A stretch of 64,000 nucleotides of DNA from NCBI RefSeq assembly GCF_000828055.2, contig NZ_CP010523.2, positions 2,294,001-2,358,000 of the forward strand, written 5' to 3'. The notes below the pieces were generated by a model. The model searched no databases and was not told where the DNA came from. It saw nothing but the letters and a program-made list of their open reading frames with translations. This DNA is from Klebsiella variicola. Lineage in GTDB: Bacteria; Pseudomonadota; Gammaproteobacteria; Enterobacterales; Enterobacteriaceae. A program made the translations under genes and the position numbers. How positions within the stretch are numbered: position 1 is the stretch's first letter; every line of letters starts with the position of its first letter. Shown here in pieces: positions 1-8,373 of this stretch.

Positions 1-1
1 G

Positions 2-781
2 GTGTTCGACAACGTGGCCTATCCGCTGAAGCTGCGTAAAGTGGCTGCGGGGGAGATAAAAGAGCGGGTGCAGCGCGTACTGGATCAGCTGGGGCTGGGG
101 CACCTCGGCAACCGCCATCCGCACCAGCTCTCCGGTGGCCAGCAGCAGCGGGTGGCCATCGGCCGGGCGCTGGTCTACAACCCGCCGGTGATCCTGCTGG
201 ATGAACCGCTCTCCAACCTTGACGCCAAACTGCGCGAAGAGGCGCGGGTGTTTCTGCGCGAGCTGATCATCAAGCTGGGCCTGTCGGCGCTGATGGTCAC
301 CCACGATCAGAATGAAGCAATGGCCATCTCCGATCGTATTCTGCTGCTGAACAATGGCGTCATTGAGCAGCAGGGGACGCCGCAGGAGATGTACGGCAGC
401 CCGGCGACGCTGTTCGCCGCCGAGTTTATGGGCAGCAATAACCGTCTGCACGGTAAGGTGACGGCGCTGGAAAACGGTCGTGCGAGGGTTGAAGGCGCCA
501 GCTGGACGCTGTGGGGTCGAGCGGGCGAGGGGGTCAGCGTTGGCCAGCCGGCGACGGCGGTGATCCGCGTCGAGCGCCTGCGTCTCGACGGCGCGGCGCA
601 GGATAATAGCCTCCAGCTCCCGCTGCTGACCAGCATGTACCTCGGCGACCGCTGGGAGTACCTGTTCCGTACCGAAGGCGACGACTTTCCGCTGCGCGCC
701 TACGGAACGGCGCTGCGCGATGCCGAACACTGCCATCTGACGCTCCCGGCGGAGGATGTGTGGATTTTTCCGCAGCGGTAA
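2..781 (+). CDS. ABC transporter ATP-binding protein, 5' truncated by the window edge
   Basis: This is the C-terminal 259 residues of an importer ATPase of the FbpC/PotA/UgpC type. The visible part starts just after the Q-loop region, so the Walker A domain lies outside the window. The LSGGQ signature is at residues 43-47, the Walker B LLDEP at 65-69, the D-loop at 72-74 and the switch histidine in VTHDQ at 99-103. A TOBE-like beta-rich regulatory domain fills roughly residues 150-259. The ATPase would sit on the cytoplasmic face and power uptake of iron, a polyamine, a phosphonate or a sugar phosphate. The partner genes lie upstream and cannot be seen, so the substrate cannot be assigned. 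The gene converges on the VOC gene with only 7 bases between stops. Confidence 0.9.
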   Translation: MFDNVAYPLKLRKVAAGEIKERVQRVLDQLGLGHLGNRHPHQLSGGQQQRVAIGRALVYNPPVILLDEPLSNLDAKLREEARVFLRELIIKLGLSALMVTHDQNEAMAISDRILLLNNGVIEQQGTPQEMYGSPATLFAAEFMGSNNRLHGKVTALENGRARVEGASWTLWGRAGEGVSVGQPATAVIRVERLRLDGAAQDNSLQLPLLTSMYLGDRWEYLFRTEGDDFPLRAYGTALRDAEHCHLTLPAEDVWIFPQR

Positions 782-788
782 CCGCCCG

Positions 789-1160
789 TTAAGACGCCAG
801 ATGGCACACGGCTTCAATATTGTGTCCGTCTGGCGCAATCACAAAGGCGGCGTAGTAACTGGCGTGGTAGTTTGGCCGTAACCCCGGCGCGCCGTTGTCC
901 TTTCCTCCGGCGGCCAGCGCCGCCTGCCAGAAGGCATCGACCTGCTCGCGGCTGTCGGCGCGAAAGGCAATGTGCAGCGGCGCCGGTTTTTCCGCACTTT
1001 GATAGAGGCATAGAGAGACATCGCCGCTGCCGGCCAGCTCTGCGCCGTAGGTCGGCTCGCCTTCGCCAACCAGCGTTACGCCAAGCGGGGCCAGGGCCTG
1101 TAAAAAGAACGCTTTGCTGGCGGCATAGTCGCTAGCGCCGAACTTCACATGATCGAACAT
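789..1160 (-). CDS. VOC-family (glyoxalase/bleomycin-resistance fold) protein
   Basis: The 123-residue protein is a single vicinal-oxygen-chelate module pair, the usual size for small glyoxalase-like proteins. It opens with MFDHV, whose His4 is the classic first metal ligand. His63 (in LHIAF) and Glu116 (in NIEAV) are placed as further ligands, so a metal-dependent enzyme is plausible. The substrate is unknown; relatives act on methylglyoxal-glutathione, dioxygenase substrates or antibiotics. The reading direction is divergent from the gluconate dehydrogenase operon, with a 500-base gap in which a CRP-like site lies. Confidence 0.85.
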   Translation of the reverse strand: MFDHVKFGASDYAASKAFFLQALAPLGVTLVGEGEPTYGAELAGSGDVSLCLYQSAEKPAPLHIAFRADSREQVDAFWQAALAAGGKDNGAPGLRPNYHASYYAAFVIAPDGHNIEAVCHLAS

Positions 1161-1660
1161 ATCTACTCTTCTCCTGTGGATGGGGATCGCCAGCTGAACG
1201 CGTTAGCCGGGAAATAGATGCAAAATAGTTAACAACGGTTATTAACTTTTTTAACAGCTCAAAATGTTTAATTATTCCTAATACGAGTATTTACAGACGT
1301 TTAATCTGCCATGTACCATAAACAAAAAATAACATTTGTGATACAAGTCACTCTTTTATGGCGCATGGGTAAGCTCAGCGCGGTGTGAACACCGTCGGTT
1401 TACCGCCTCAAGGTTATGGCAGCACCCTTCTCACGATGACATTCCGGTGAATTTCTCTCCGATTTCCCGCGTTTCGTTGAGAATCGTCTACTATCCAAAC
1501 GATAACCCTATAAATGATATCGCCTCTGGCGATGTTTTATCCGACTTGCCGGGCCGGGCCAGACGCTAAGCGGTTTGAAAGCGCAATGGTATCGGTTCCA
1601 GCACGACATTCACTGGGTTTGTCTGCGACAAAAACAGTAATTTTCAATGACAGGAATGTG
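1161..1660. other. Divergent intergenic region between VOC gene and gluconate dehydrogenase operon
   Basis: About 500 bases without a convincing gene. The first half is AT-rich and looks promoter-like. It holds a CRP-type site (1337-1352) and a 14-base palindrome, cggtgt-GA-acaccg, at 1381-1394. An in-frame extension of the dehydrogenase small subunit back to 1514 is open, but it has no Tat-compatible reading and no ribosome binding site, so I treat it as leader. Confidence 0.6.
1337..1352. promoter_or_regulatory. CRP-cAMP binding site
   Basis: The sequence TGTGA-tacaag-TCACT matches the TGTGA-N6-TCACA consensus at 9 of 10 positions. It lies about 310 bases upstream of the gluconate dehydrogenase start and about 180 bases upstream of the divergent VOC start. 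Catabolite control of gluconate oxidation is biologically sensible. Distance to the true transcription start is unknown. Confidence 0.6.
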
Positions 1661-2416
1661 ATGATGTCGAGCGAGAAAACCAACAATTCCAGGCGTGATT
1701 TCCTGGTGAAATCGATGGCGCTGATCCCGACGGTGGTGATCGGCGGCGCGGGAGCAGGGGCCATTGGCGTGGCCACCAGCGCGACCGCGCAGGCGGCCCC
1801 CGCGTCTGAGCCTGCTTCCGGGAACACGGCGGCGGCCAGCGACTGGAAGCCGCAGTTCTTCAACGATCGTGAGTGGGCGTTTATCAACGCCGCCGTCGCT
1901 CGCTTAATCCCGGCGGATGAACTCGGTCCCGGCGCCAAAGAGGCCGGCGTCCCGGAGTTTATCGACCGCCAGCTCAATACCCCCTACGCCACCGGCTCCA
2001 TCTGGTATATGCAGGGGCCCTTCAACCCCGACGTGCCGAAAGAGATGGGTTATCAGCTGCCGCTGGTGCCTAAACAGATCTATAACCTCGGGATCGCTGA
2101 TGCCGAGGCGTGGTGCCAGGACAAATATCATAAAACCTTCGCTGAACTGAGCAGCGAGCAGCAGGACGAGGCGCTCGGCCTGTGGGAATCCGGCAAAGCC
2201 GAGTTCAAACAGCTGCCGGCCTCGCTGTTCTTCACCTATCTGCTACAGAACACCCGCGAAGGGTTCTTCAGCGACCCGATCCATGGCGGCAATAAAGGCA
2301 TGGTCGGCTGGACGCTGATTAATTTTCCCGGCGCGCGCGCCGACTTTATGGACTGGGTTGAACGGGGCGAACGCTACCCCTTCCCGCCGGTATCAATTAA
2401 TGGGGAGAGGGCGTAA
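1661..2416 (+). CDS. Gluconate 2-dehydrogenase small (gamma) subunit, Tat-exported
   Basis: The 251-residue protein belongs to the gluconate 2-dehydrogenase subunit 3 family. Its N-terminus carries a twin-arginine signal (SRRDFL, Arg11-Arg12) followed by a hydrophobic Ala/Gly/Val stretch and an AQA-type cleavage site near residue 45. In this family the small subunit carries the Tat signal and is thought to piggyback the flavin subunit to the periplasm. I chose the start at the tandem ATGATG (1661/1664), preceded by AGGAA at 1652-1656. The stop is 2 bases before the flavin subunit start, so the two are translationally linked. Confidence 0.88.
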   Translation: MMSSEKTNNSRRDFLVKSMALIPTVVIGGAGAGAIGVATSATAQAAPASEPASGNTAAASDWKPQFFNDREWAFINAAVARLIPADELGPGAKEAGVPEFIDRQLNTPYATGSIWYMQGPFNPDVPKEMGYQLPLVPKQIYNLGIADAEAWCQDKYHKTFAELSSEQQDEALGLWESGKAEFKQLPASLFFTYLLQNTREGFFSDPIHGGNKGMVGWTLINFPGARADFMDWVERGERYPFPPVSINGERA

Positions 2417-2418
2417 TT

Positions 2419-4203
2419 ATGGCCACCGTATTGAAAAAAACCGATGTCGCGATCGTCGGCTTCGGCTGGGTTGGGGCAATCATGGCCAAAGAGCTGACCG
2501 AAGCCGGGCTCAACGTCGTCGCGCTGGAGCGCGGCCCGATGCGCGACACCTGGCCGGATGGCGCCTATCCGCAGGTGATTGATGAGCTGACCTACAACAT
2601 CCGCCGCAAGCTGTTCCAGGATCTGTCGAAAAGCACTGTCACCATCCGGCATAACACCAGCCAGCAGGCGGTGCCGTATCGCCAGCTGGCGGCCTTCCTG
2701 CCGGGTACCGGCGTGGGCGGTGCCGGGCTGCACTGGTCCGGCGTCCATTTCCGCGTCGATCCCATCGAACTGCGGATGCGCAGCCACTATGAAGAACGCT
2801 ACGGCAAAAACTTCATTCCCCAGGATATGATCATCCAGGATTTTGGCGTCACCTACGACGAGCTGGAACCCTTCTTCGATAAAGCGGAAAAAGTGTTCGG
2901 CACCTCCGGGACCGCCTGGTCGATCAAAGGCAAGGTCGTCGGCAAAGGCCGCGGCGGCAACGCCTTCGCCCCGGACCGCTCAGACGACTTCCCGCTGCCG
3001 GCGCAGAAAAACACCTGGTCGGCGCAGCTGTTTGAAAAAGCGGCGCTGGAAGTGGGGTATCACCCCTATAACCTGCCGTCGGCCAACACTTCCGACTCCT
3101 ATACCAACCCCTACGGCGCGCAGATGGGCCCGTGCAACTTCTGCGGTTTCTGCAGCGGCTACGCCTGCTACATGTACTCCAAAGCCTCGCCGAACGTGAA
3201 CATCCTGCCGGCGCTGCGCCAGGAAAAACGCTTTGAGCTGCGGACCAACGCCAACGTGCTGAAGGTCAACCTGACCGACGACAAATCCCGCGCCACCGGC
3301 GTGACCTACGTCGACGGCCAGGGGCGCGAAATGGAACAGCCGGCGGACCTGGTGATTATCGGCGCCTTCCAGTTCCACAACGTGCACCTGATGCTGCTCT
3401 CCGGGATCGGCAAACCGTACAATCCGGAGACCGGCGAAGGGGTGGTGGGGCGTAACTTCGCCTACCAGAACATGACCACCATCAAGGCCATTTTCGACAA
3501 AGACACCTATACCAACCCGTTTATCGGCGCGGGCGGCAACGGCGTCGGGGTCGACGACTTCAACGCCGACAACTTCGACCACGGCGCGGCGGGCTTTGTG
3601 GGCGGTTCACCATTCTGGGTCAACCAGGCCGGGACCAAGCCCATCTCCGGTTTCCCGGTACCGCCGGGCACCCCGGCGTGGGGCAGCAAGTGGAAAGCGG
3701 CGGTTGCCGATACCTACACCCATCACCTGTCGATGGATGCCCACGGCGCGCACCAGTCCTATCGGCAGAACTACCTCGATCTTGATCCGAACTACAAAAA
3801 CGTCTTCGGCCAGCCGCTGCTGCGCATGACCTTCGACTGGCAGGAAAACGACATCAAGATGGCGCAGTTTATGTTCGATAAGATGGCGCCGATCGCCAAA
3901 GCGATGAAGCCGAAATATATCCTCGGCAGCCCGAAAAACGCCAACAGCCACTTTGATACCACCACCTACCAGACCACCCATATGAATGGCGGGGCGGTAA
4001 TGGGGGAAGATCCGAAAACCAGCGCCGTGAACCGTTATCTGCAAAGCTGGGACGTGCATAACGTCTTCGTCATCGGCGCCTCCGCGTTCCCGCAGGGGCT
4101 GGGCTACAACCCAACCGGCACGGTGGCCGCGCTGGCCTACTGGTCAGCGAAGGCGATCCGCGAGCAGTATCTGAAAAATCCGGGACCCCTGGTGCAGGCA
4201 TAA
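2419..4203 (+). CDS. Gluconate 2-dehydrogenase FAD (large) subunit, GMC oxidoreductase
   Basis: The 594-residue flavoprotein is the catalytic subunit that oxidises an aldonate such as D-gluconate to the 2-keto acid in the periplasm and passes electrons to the cytochrome c subunit. The dinucleotide-binding GFGWVG lies at residues 14-19, and a GMC C-terminal domain with conserved His/Asn is near residues 525-580. A cysteine cluster C239-x2-C242-x2-C245-x4-C250 resembles the iron-sulfur binding region of fructose and FAD-glucose dehydrogenases. No own signal peptide is visible, consistent with Tat piggyback on the small subunit. The exact sugar-acid substrate (gluconate or 2-ketogluconate) is not decidable from sequence. 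Confidence 0.88.
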   Translation: MATVLKKTDVAIVGFGWVGAIMAKELTEAGLNVVALERGPMRDTWPDGAYPQVIDELTYNIRRKLFQDLSKSTVTIRHNTSQQAVPYRQLAAFLPGTGVGGAGLHWSGVHFRVDPIELRMRSHYEERYGKNFIPQDMIIQDFGVTYDELEPFFDKAEKVFGTSGTAWSIKGKVVGKGRGGNAFAPDRSDDFPLPAQKNTWSAQLFEKAALEVGYHPYNLPSANTSDSYTNPYGAQMGPCNFCGFCSGYACYMYSKASPNVNILPALRQEKRFELRTNANVLKVNLTDDKSRATGVTYVDGQGREMEQPADLVIIGAFQFHNVHLMLLSGIGKPYNPETGEGVVGRNFAYQNMTTIKAIFDKDTYTNPFIGAGGNGVGVDDFNADNFDHGAAGFVGGSPFWVNQAGTKPISGFPVPPGTPAWGSKWKAAVADTYTHHLSMDAHGAHQSYRQNYLDLDPNYKNVFGQPLLRMTFDWQENDIKMAQFMFDKMAPIAKAMKPKYILGSPKNANSHFDTTTYQTTHMNGGAVMGEDPKTSAVNRYLQSWDVHNVFVIGASAFPQGLGYNPTGTVAALAYWSAKAIREQYLKNPGPLVQA

Positions 4204-4213
4204 AGGAAGGCAG

Positions 4214-5554
4214 ATGATGAAAATGCAATGGTTATCGGCCCTGGTGCTTGGGGCATTGAGCTGCGCGGCTTTTGCCGAAGAGGCGCCTGCGGACAGCAAT
4301 CTGATTAAGCAGGGGGAGTATCTGGCGCGGGCGGGGGACTGTGTCGCCTGCCACACCAACGGCAAAGCGGGGAAACCTTTCGCCGGCGGTTTGCCGATGG
4401 AGACGCCGATCGGCACCATCTACTCCACCAATATCACGCCGGATAAAGAACACGGCATCGGCGGGTACACCTTCGAAGAGTTCGACGACGCGGTGCGCAA
4501 GGGCGTGCGGAAAGACGGTTCCACGCTCTATCCGGCGATGCCGTATCCCTCGTTCGCGCGGATCAGTGAAGCGGACATGCGCGCCATGTACGCCTACTTT
4601 ATGCATGGCGTGGAACCGGTGAATGCCGCCAAAAAGGACACCGACATCCCGTGGCCGCTGTCGATGCGCTGGCCGCTGGCGTTCTGGCGCGGCATCTTCG
4701 CCCCGACGCCGAGCGACTTTGTCGCCAACCCGCAGGTTGACCCGGTGCTGGAGCGCGGCCGCTATCTGGTGGAAGGCCTGGGCCACTGCGGTGCCTGCCA
4801 TACCCCGCGCAGTCTGACGATGCAGGAAAAAGCGCTCAGCGAAAGCGAAGGCGATGATTACCTGGCGGGCAGCAATGCGCCGATTGACGGCTGGGTCGCC
4901 TCCAGCCTGCGCGGCGAAAACCGCGACGGTCTGGGGACCTGGAGCGAGGCTGAGCTGGCCGAGTTCCTGAAAACCGGACGCAACGATAAATCGGTGGTCT
5001 TCGGCGGCATGAGCGATGTGGTGGAGCACAGTCTGCAGTATCTTTCTGATGACGACATCACCGCCATCGCCCGCTATCTGAAGTCGCTCCCGCCGCGCGG
5101 CGGCAAACAGACCCCAGCCCCGGTGGAAGACAGCGTGGCGAAAGATCTGTGGAAGGGTAACGACAGCAAAACCGGCGCCGCGCTGTACGTTGATAACTGC
5201 GCCGCCTGCCACCGCACCGACGGCGCGGGCTATAAACGCGCCTTCCCGTCGCTGAAGGGCAACCCGGTGGTACAGACCGAAGATGCCACTTCGCTTATCC
5301 ATATCGTTCTGACCGGGAGCACCACGCCGGCGGTGAAAGATGCGGTCTCCAACCTGACCATGCCGTCGTTCGGCTGGCGTCTGGACGACCAGCAGGTGGC
5401 GGATGTGGTCAACTTCATCCGCACCAGTTGGGGCAACAATGCGCCGGCGGTCAGCGCCAGCGATGTGGCGAAGGTGCGTAAGGAGACCGCAGCGCACGAT
5501 GAGAAGGCGTTAGGCAACGCCGATATCTCGAAGCTGCCGGGGGCCGGACAGTAA
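4214..5554 (+). CDS. Gluconate 2-dehydrogenase tri-haem cytochrome c subunit
   Basis: The 446-residue protein has a Sec signal (hydrophobic residues 5-20, AFA cleavage before Glu22). It carries three CxxCH haem motifs at Cys43-His47, Cys192-His196 and Cys329-His333, the standard architecture of the membrane-associated cytochrome subunit of gluconate, sorbitol and alcohol dehydrogenases. It accepts electrons from the FAD subunit and delivers them to ubiquinone. It starts 10 bases after the flavin subunit, with an AAGGAAGG Shine-Dalgarno. The next operon encodes the c-type cytochrome maturation system that it requires. Confidence 0.9.
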   Translation: MMKMQWLSALVLGALSCAAFAEEAPADSNLIKQGEYLARAGDCVACHTNGKAGKPFAGGLPMETPIGTIYSTNITPDKEHGIGGYTFEEFDDAVRKGVRKDGSTLYPAMPYPSFARISEADMRAMYAYFMHGVEPVNAAKKDTDIPWPLSMRWPLAFWRGIFAPTPSDFVANPQVDPVLERGRYLVEGLGHCGACHTPRSLTMQEKALSESEGDDYLAGSNAPIDGWVASSLRGENRDGLGTWSEAELAEFLKTGRNDKSVVFGGMSDVVEHSLQYLSDDDITAIARYLKSLPPRGGKQTPAPVEDSVAKDLWKGNDSKTGAALYVDNCAACHRTDGAGYKRAFPSLKGNPVVQTEDATSLIHIVLTGSTTPAVKDAVSNLTMPSFGWRLDDQQVADVVNFIRTSWGNNAPAVSASDVAKVRKETAAHDEKALGNADISKLPGAGQ

Positions 5555-5560
5555 TCGTCA

Positions 5561-5588
5561 GGGTTGCGTCGCCCGCGCGGCGCAACCC
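5561..5588 (+). terminator. Strong GC hairpin after the gluconate dehydrogenase operon
   Basis: Twelve-base arms gggttgcgtcgc and gcggcgcaaccc, with one G-U pair, enclose a 4-base loop. It begins 6 bases after the cytochrome stop. No uridine run follows, so it may terminate poorly or act as an mRNA 3' stabiliser that separates dehydrogenase and ccm expression. Confidence 0.5.
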
Positions 5589-5637
5589 ATACTTAGCCAC
5601 GACGTAAAATACTGTCTGAATCAAGGAGTTTGCCTTC

Positions 5638-6261
5638 ATGCTGCATGCAGAGCGACTGACCTGCATCGTTGACGATCGACCGCTATTTGCGGCGCTGACG
5701 CTGTCCCTCGCTGCCGGCGAGCTGCTGCAGGTCGCCGGTGATAACGGCGCGGGGAAAACCTCGCTGCTGCGGATCCTTTGCGGCCTGGCGCGCCCGGAAA
5801 GCGGGGTGGTGAGCTGGCAGGGGCAGCCGCTGGCGAAGGTCCGGGAGTCATTTCATCGTCAGTTGCTGTGGCTGGGCCATAAACCCGGCGTCAACGCGGC
5901 GCTGACCGCCGATGAAAACCTGCGTTTCTTCTTTCCATCCAGCCGCCTTCAGCAGCGGGAAAGCGCCCTCGCCGCCGTCGGCCTGGCGGGCTATGAAGAC
6001 CTCCCCTTGAGCCAGCTCTCCGCCGGGCAGCAGCGGCGGGTGGCGCTGACCCGCCTGTGGTTAACCGACGCGCCGCTGTGGATCCTCGATGAGCCGTTCA
6101 CAGCGCTCGACGCCACGGCGATGGAAACCCTGACCCGCCGCCTGGAGCAGCACGCCCGGCAGGGGGGAAGCGCGATCCTCACCACTCATCAGCCGCTGCG
6201 GCCGCTGCGCTGTCCGTTGCGCACCCTGCGCCTCGGCGGCGACGCGGGAGGCGGGCAATGA
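5638..6261 (+). CDS. ccmA: Cytochrome c biogenesis ATPase CcmA
   Basis: The 207-residue ABC ATPase matches the usual CcmA length. Walker A GDNGAGKT is at residues 34-41, the signature reads LSAGQ and Walker B is ILDEP. With CcmB it forms the CcmABCD complex, which uses ATP to release haem-loaded CcmE from CcmC. It is the first gene of a nine-gene ccm operon, preceded by an AAGGAG ribosome site, and overlaps ccmB by 4 bases. Confidence 0.95.
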   Translation: MLHAERLTCIVDDRPLFAALTLSLAAGELLQVAGDNGAGKTSLLRILCGLARPESGVVSWQGQPLAKVRESFHRQLLWLGHKPGVNAALTADENLRFFFPSSRLQQRESALAAVGLAGYEDLPLSQLSAGQQRRVALTRLWLTDAPLWILDEPFTALDATAMETLTRRLEQHARQGGSAILTTHQPLRPLRCPLRTLRLGGDAGGGQ

Positions 6262-6917
6262 TGCGAGCGCTGTTGGCCCGGGAACTGCGCCTGGCGTGGC
6301 GCAGCGGGGCGGAGATCCTCAATCCGCTCTGGTTCTTTCTGATCGTCATCACCCTGTTTCCGTTCGGCGTCGGCGCCGCGCCACAGCTGCTGGCGCAGAT
6401 TGCGCCGGGCGTGGTGTGGGTCGCCGCGCTGCTGGCGGCGCTGCTGGTGATGGATCGGTTGTTTCGCGACGACTGGCAGGACGGTTCCCTGGAGCAACTG
6501 ATGCTCCTGCCGACGCCGCTGGTGGCGGTTGTGCTGGTGAAGGTGGTTGCCCACTGGATGATGAGCGGCCTGCCGCTGCTGATCGTCTCGCCGCTGGCGG
6601 CGCTGCTGCTGGGGATGAGTCTGCACGATGCCGGCGTGCTGGCGCTGACCTTGCTGCTCGGCACCCCGACGCTCAGTTTTCTCGGCGCGGTGGGGGTTGG
6701 CCTGACGGTCGGTCTGAAGCGCGGCGGCGTCCTGCTGAGCCTGCTGGTGCTGCCGCTGGCGGTGCCGCTGCTGATTTTCGCCACCGCGGCCTGTCAGGCG
6801 GCGGCCGCTGGGCTCCCGGTTAGCGGCTATCTGGCGATGCTGGCGGCGTTCTTAACCGCCAGCGCCACCCTGTGCCCGTTCGCCACCGCCGCCGCGCTGC
6901 GGCTGACCGTGCAATAA
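6258..6917 (+). CDS. ccmB: Cytochrome c biogenesis membrane protein CcmB
   Basis: The 219-residue protein has about six hydrophobic segments (first near residues 20-60), as expected for CcmB, the permease-like partner of CcmA. It is needed for ATP-dependent release of holo-CcmE. Start and ccmA stop overlap in ATGA. A 49-base gap follows before ccmC. Confidence 0.93.
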   Translation: MMRALLARELRLAWRSGAEILNPLWFFLIVITLFPFGVGAAPQLLAQIAPGVVWVAALLAALLVMDRLFRDDWQDGSLEQLMLLPTPLVAVVLVKVVAHWMMSGLPLLIVSPLAALLLGMSLHDAGVLALTLLLGTPTLSFLGAVGVGLTVGLKRGGVLLSLLVLPLAVPLLIFATAACQAAAAGLPVSGYLAMLAAFLTASATLCPFATAAALRLTVQ

Positions 6918-6966
6918 TTCGCTGCGCCTGCGGGCGCGGCTATCATAACCGTGTGAGTAAGCGTCT

Positions 6967-7704
6967 ATGTGGAAAGCGTTACATCAACTGGCGATCCCCG
7001 AGCGGCTGTACCGTCTGTGCGGATGCTGGATCCCCTGGCTGGCGGCGTTGAGCGCGCTGTTGCTGGTCATCGGCCTGGGGTGGGGCTTTGGCTTCGCCCC
7101 CGCGGACTATCAGCAGGGGGAAAGCTATCGGATCATGTACCTTCACGTCCCGGCGGCGATGTGGTCGATGGGGCTGTACCTGGCGATGGCCGTCGCGGCC
7201 TTCGTCGGGGTGGTCTGGCAGATCAAAATGGCCGACCTGGCGATCGCCGCCCTGGCGCCGGTGGGGGCGGTCTGCACCCTGGTGGCACTGGTCAGCGGCG
7301 CGGCATGGGGTAAGCCGATGTGGGGAACCTGGTGGATCTGGGACGCCCGCCTGACCTCAGAGCTGGTGCTGCTGTTTCTTTACGCCGGAGTCATCGCCCT
7401 GTGGCACGCCTTTGACGACCGGCGGCTGGCCGGGCGCGCGGCCGGGATCCTCGTCCTGGTCGGGGTGGTCAATCTGCCCATCATTCATTACTCGGTCTAC
7501 TGGTGGAACACCCTGCACCAGGGCTCGACCAACCTGCAGCAAACCATCGACCCAAGCATGCGTCTGCCGCTGCGGATCTGCATCTTTGCCTTCCTCATGC
7601 TGTCGGTCACGCTGACCCTGATGCGCCTGCGTAACCTGATCCTGCAGCTGGAGCGTCGTCGACCGTGGGTGGTGGCGCTGGTGAATAAAGGAGCTGCCCG
7701 ATGA
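6967..7704 (+). CDS. ccmC: Haem handling protein CcmC
   Basis: The 245-residue membrane protein has six predicted transmembrane segments and the tryptophan-rich WWD signature (GTWWIWDARL, about residues 120-130), which binds haem at the periplasmic face. CcmC transfers haem to His130 of CcmE. It overlaps ccmD by 4 bases. Confidence 0.95.
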   Translation: MWKALHQLAIPERLYRLCGCWIPWLAALSALLLVIGLGWGFGFAPADYQQGESYRIMYLHVPAAMWSMGLYLAMAVAAFVGVVWQIKMADLAIAALAPVGAVCTLVALVSGAAWGKPMWGTWWIWDARLTSELVLLFLYAGVIALWHAFDDRRLAGRAAGILVLVGVVNLPIIHYSVYWWNTLHQGSTNLQQTIDPSMRLPLRICIFAFLMLSVTLTLMRLRNLILQLERRRPWVVALVNKGAAR

Positions 7705-7931
7705 GCCCCGCTTTTTCGTCTTTCGCCGCCTTCCTGAATATGGGCGGCTATGCCGTGTACGTCTGGCTGGCGGTGGCCGTGGCGGTCGCCGCCTTTGGCT
7801 TGCTGACGGTGCACACTCTGTGGGCGCGGCGGGCGCTGTTCCATGAGGTACGACGCCAGCAGGCGCGCGAGCGGCGGATCGCTGCCGCCCGCGAACACGA
7901 CAAGGAGGCCGCGGATGCAAGCGCGTCGTAA
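7701..7931 (+). CDS. ccmD: Haem exporter accessory protein CcmD
   Basis: The 76-residue protein has one transmembrane helix (about residues 17-38) and a highly charged Arg/Glu C-terminal tail, typical of CcmD. It stabilises the CcmC-CcmE complex and is needed for holo-CcmE release. Its end overlaps the start of ccmE by 17 bases in a different frame. Confidence 0.9.
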
Positions 7932-8373
7932 AACCCGGCTGTATATCGTGCTGGCGGTGCTCGCCGGCCTCGGGCTGACCGTCAGCCTGACGCTGTACGC
8001 CCTGAGCAGCAATATCGATCTGTTCTACACCCCGGGGGAAATTATCTACGGCAAAACGGAAACCCGGGCGCTGCCCCATACCGGGCAGCGGCTGCGGGTG
8101 GGGGGCTACGTTCAGCCGGGCTCCCTGCAGCGCGACCCGCAAACCCTCGACGTGCGCTTTAAGCTGTATGACGCCCGCGGGGTGGTGGACGTCAGCTATA
8201 AGGGCATTCTGCCGGACCTGTTTCGTGAAGGGCAGGGTGTGGTGGCCCAGGGCGTGCTGGACGGCGAGCGGCATATCACCGCCCAGCAGGTACTGGCCAA
8301 GCATGATGAAAATTACACGCCGCCGGAGGTGAAAAACGCCATGACGCCGGAGAAAACGGGGGCGCAGCCATGA
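7915..8373 (+). CDS. ccmE: Periplasmic haem chaperone CcmE
   Basis: With ATG at 7915 the protein is 152 residues, close to the E. coli length. It has a membrane anchor at about residues 8-30 and an OB-fold domain. The haem-binding histidine is exactly His130 in the LAKHDENY motif, with the conserved Tyr134. An upstream in-frame start at 7843 would lie deep inside ccmD and lacks a ribosome site; AAGGAGG at 7901-7907 supports 7915. CcmE shuttles haem from CcmC to CcmF. Confidence 0.94.

Noticed and set aside
1514..1660. N-terminal extension of the gluconate dehydrogenase small subunit
   Set aside because: It would bury the twin-arginine signal in the middle of the protein, and the ribosome site supports the start at 1661/1664.
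4232..5497. Long minus-strand open frame (421 residues) over the cytochrome subunit
   Set aside because: Antisense shadow of a gene with three haem motifs and a signal peptide; composition is Arg/His-rich and no family is visible.
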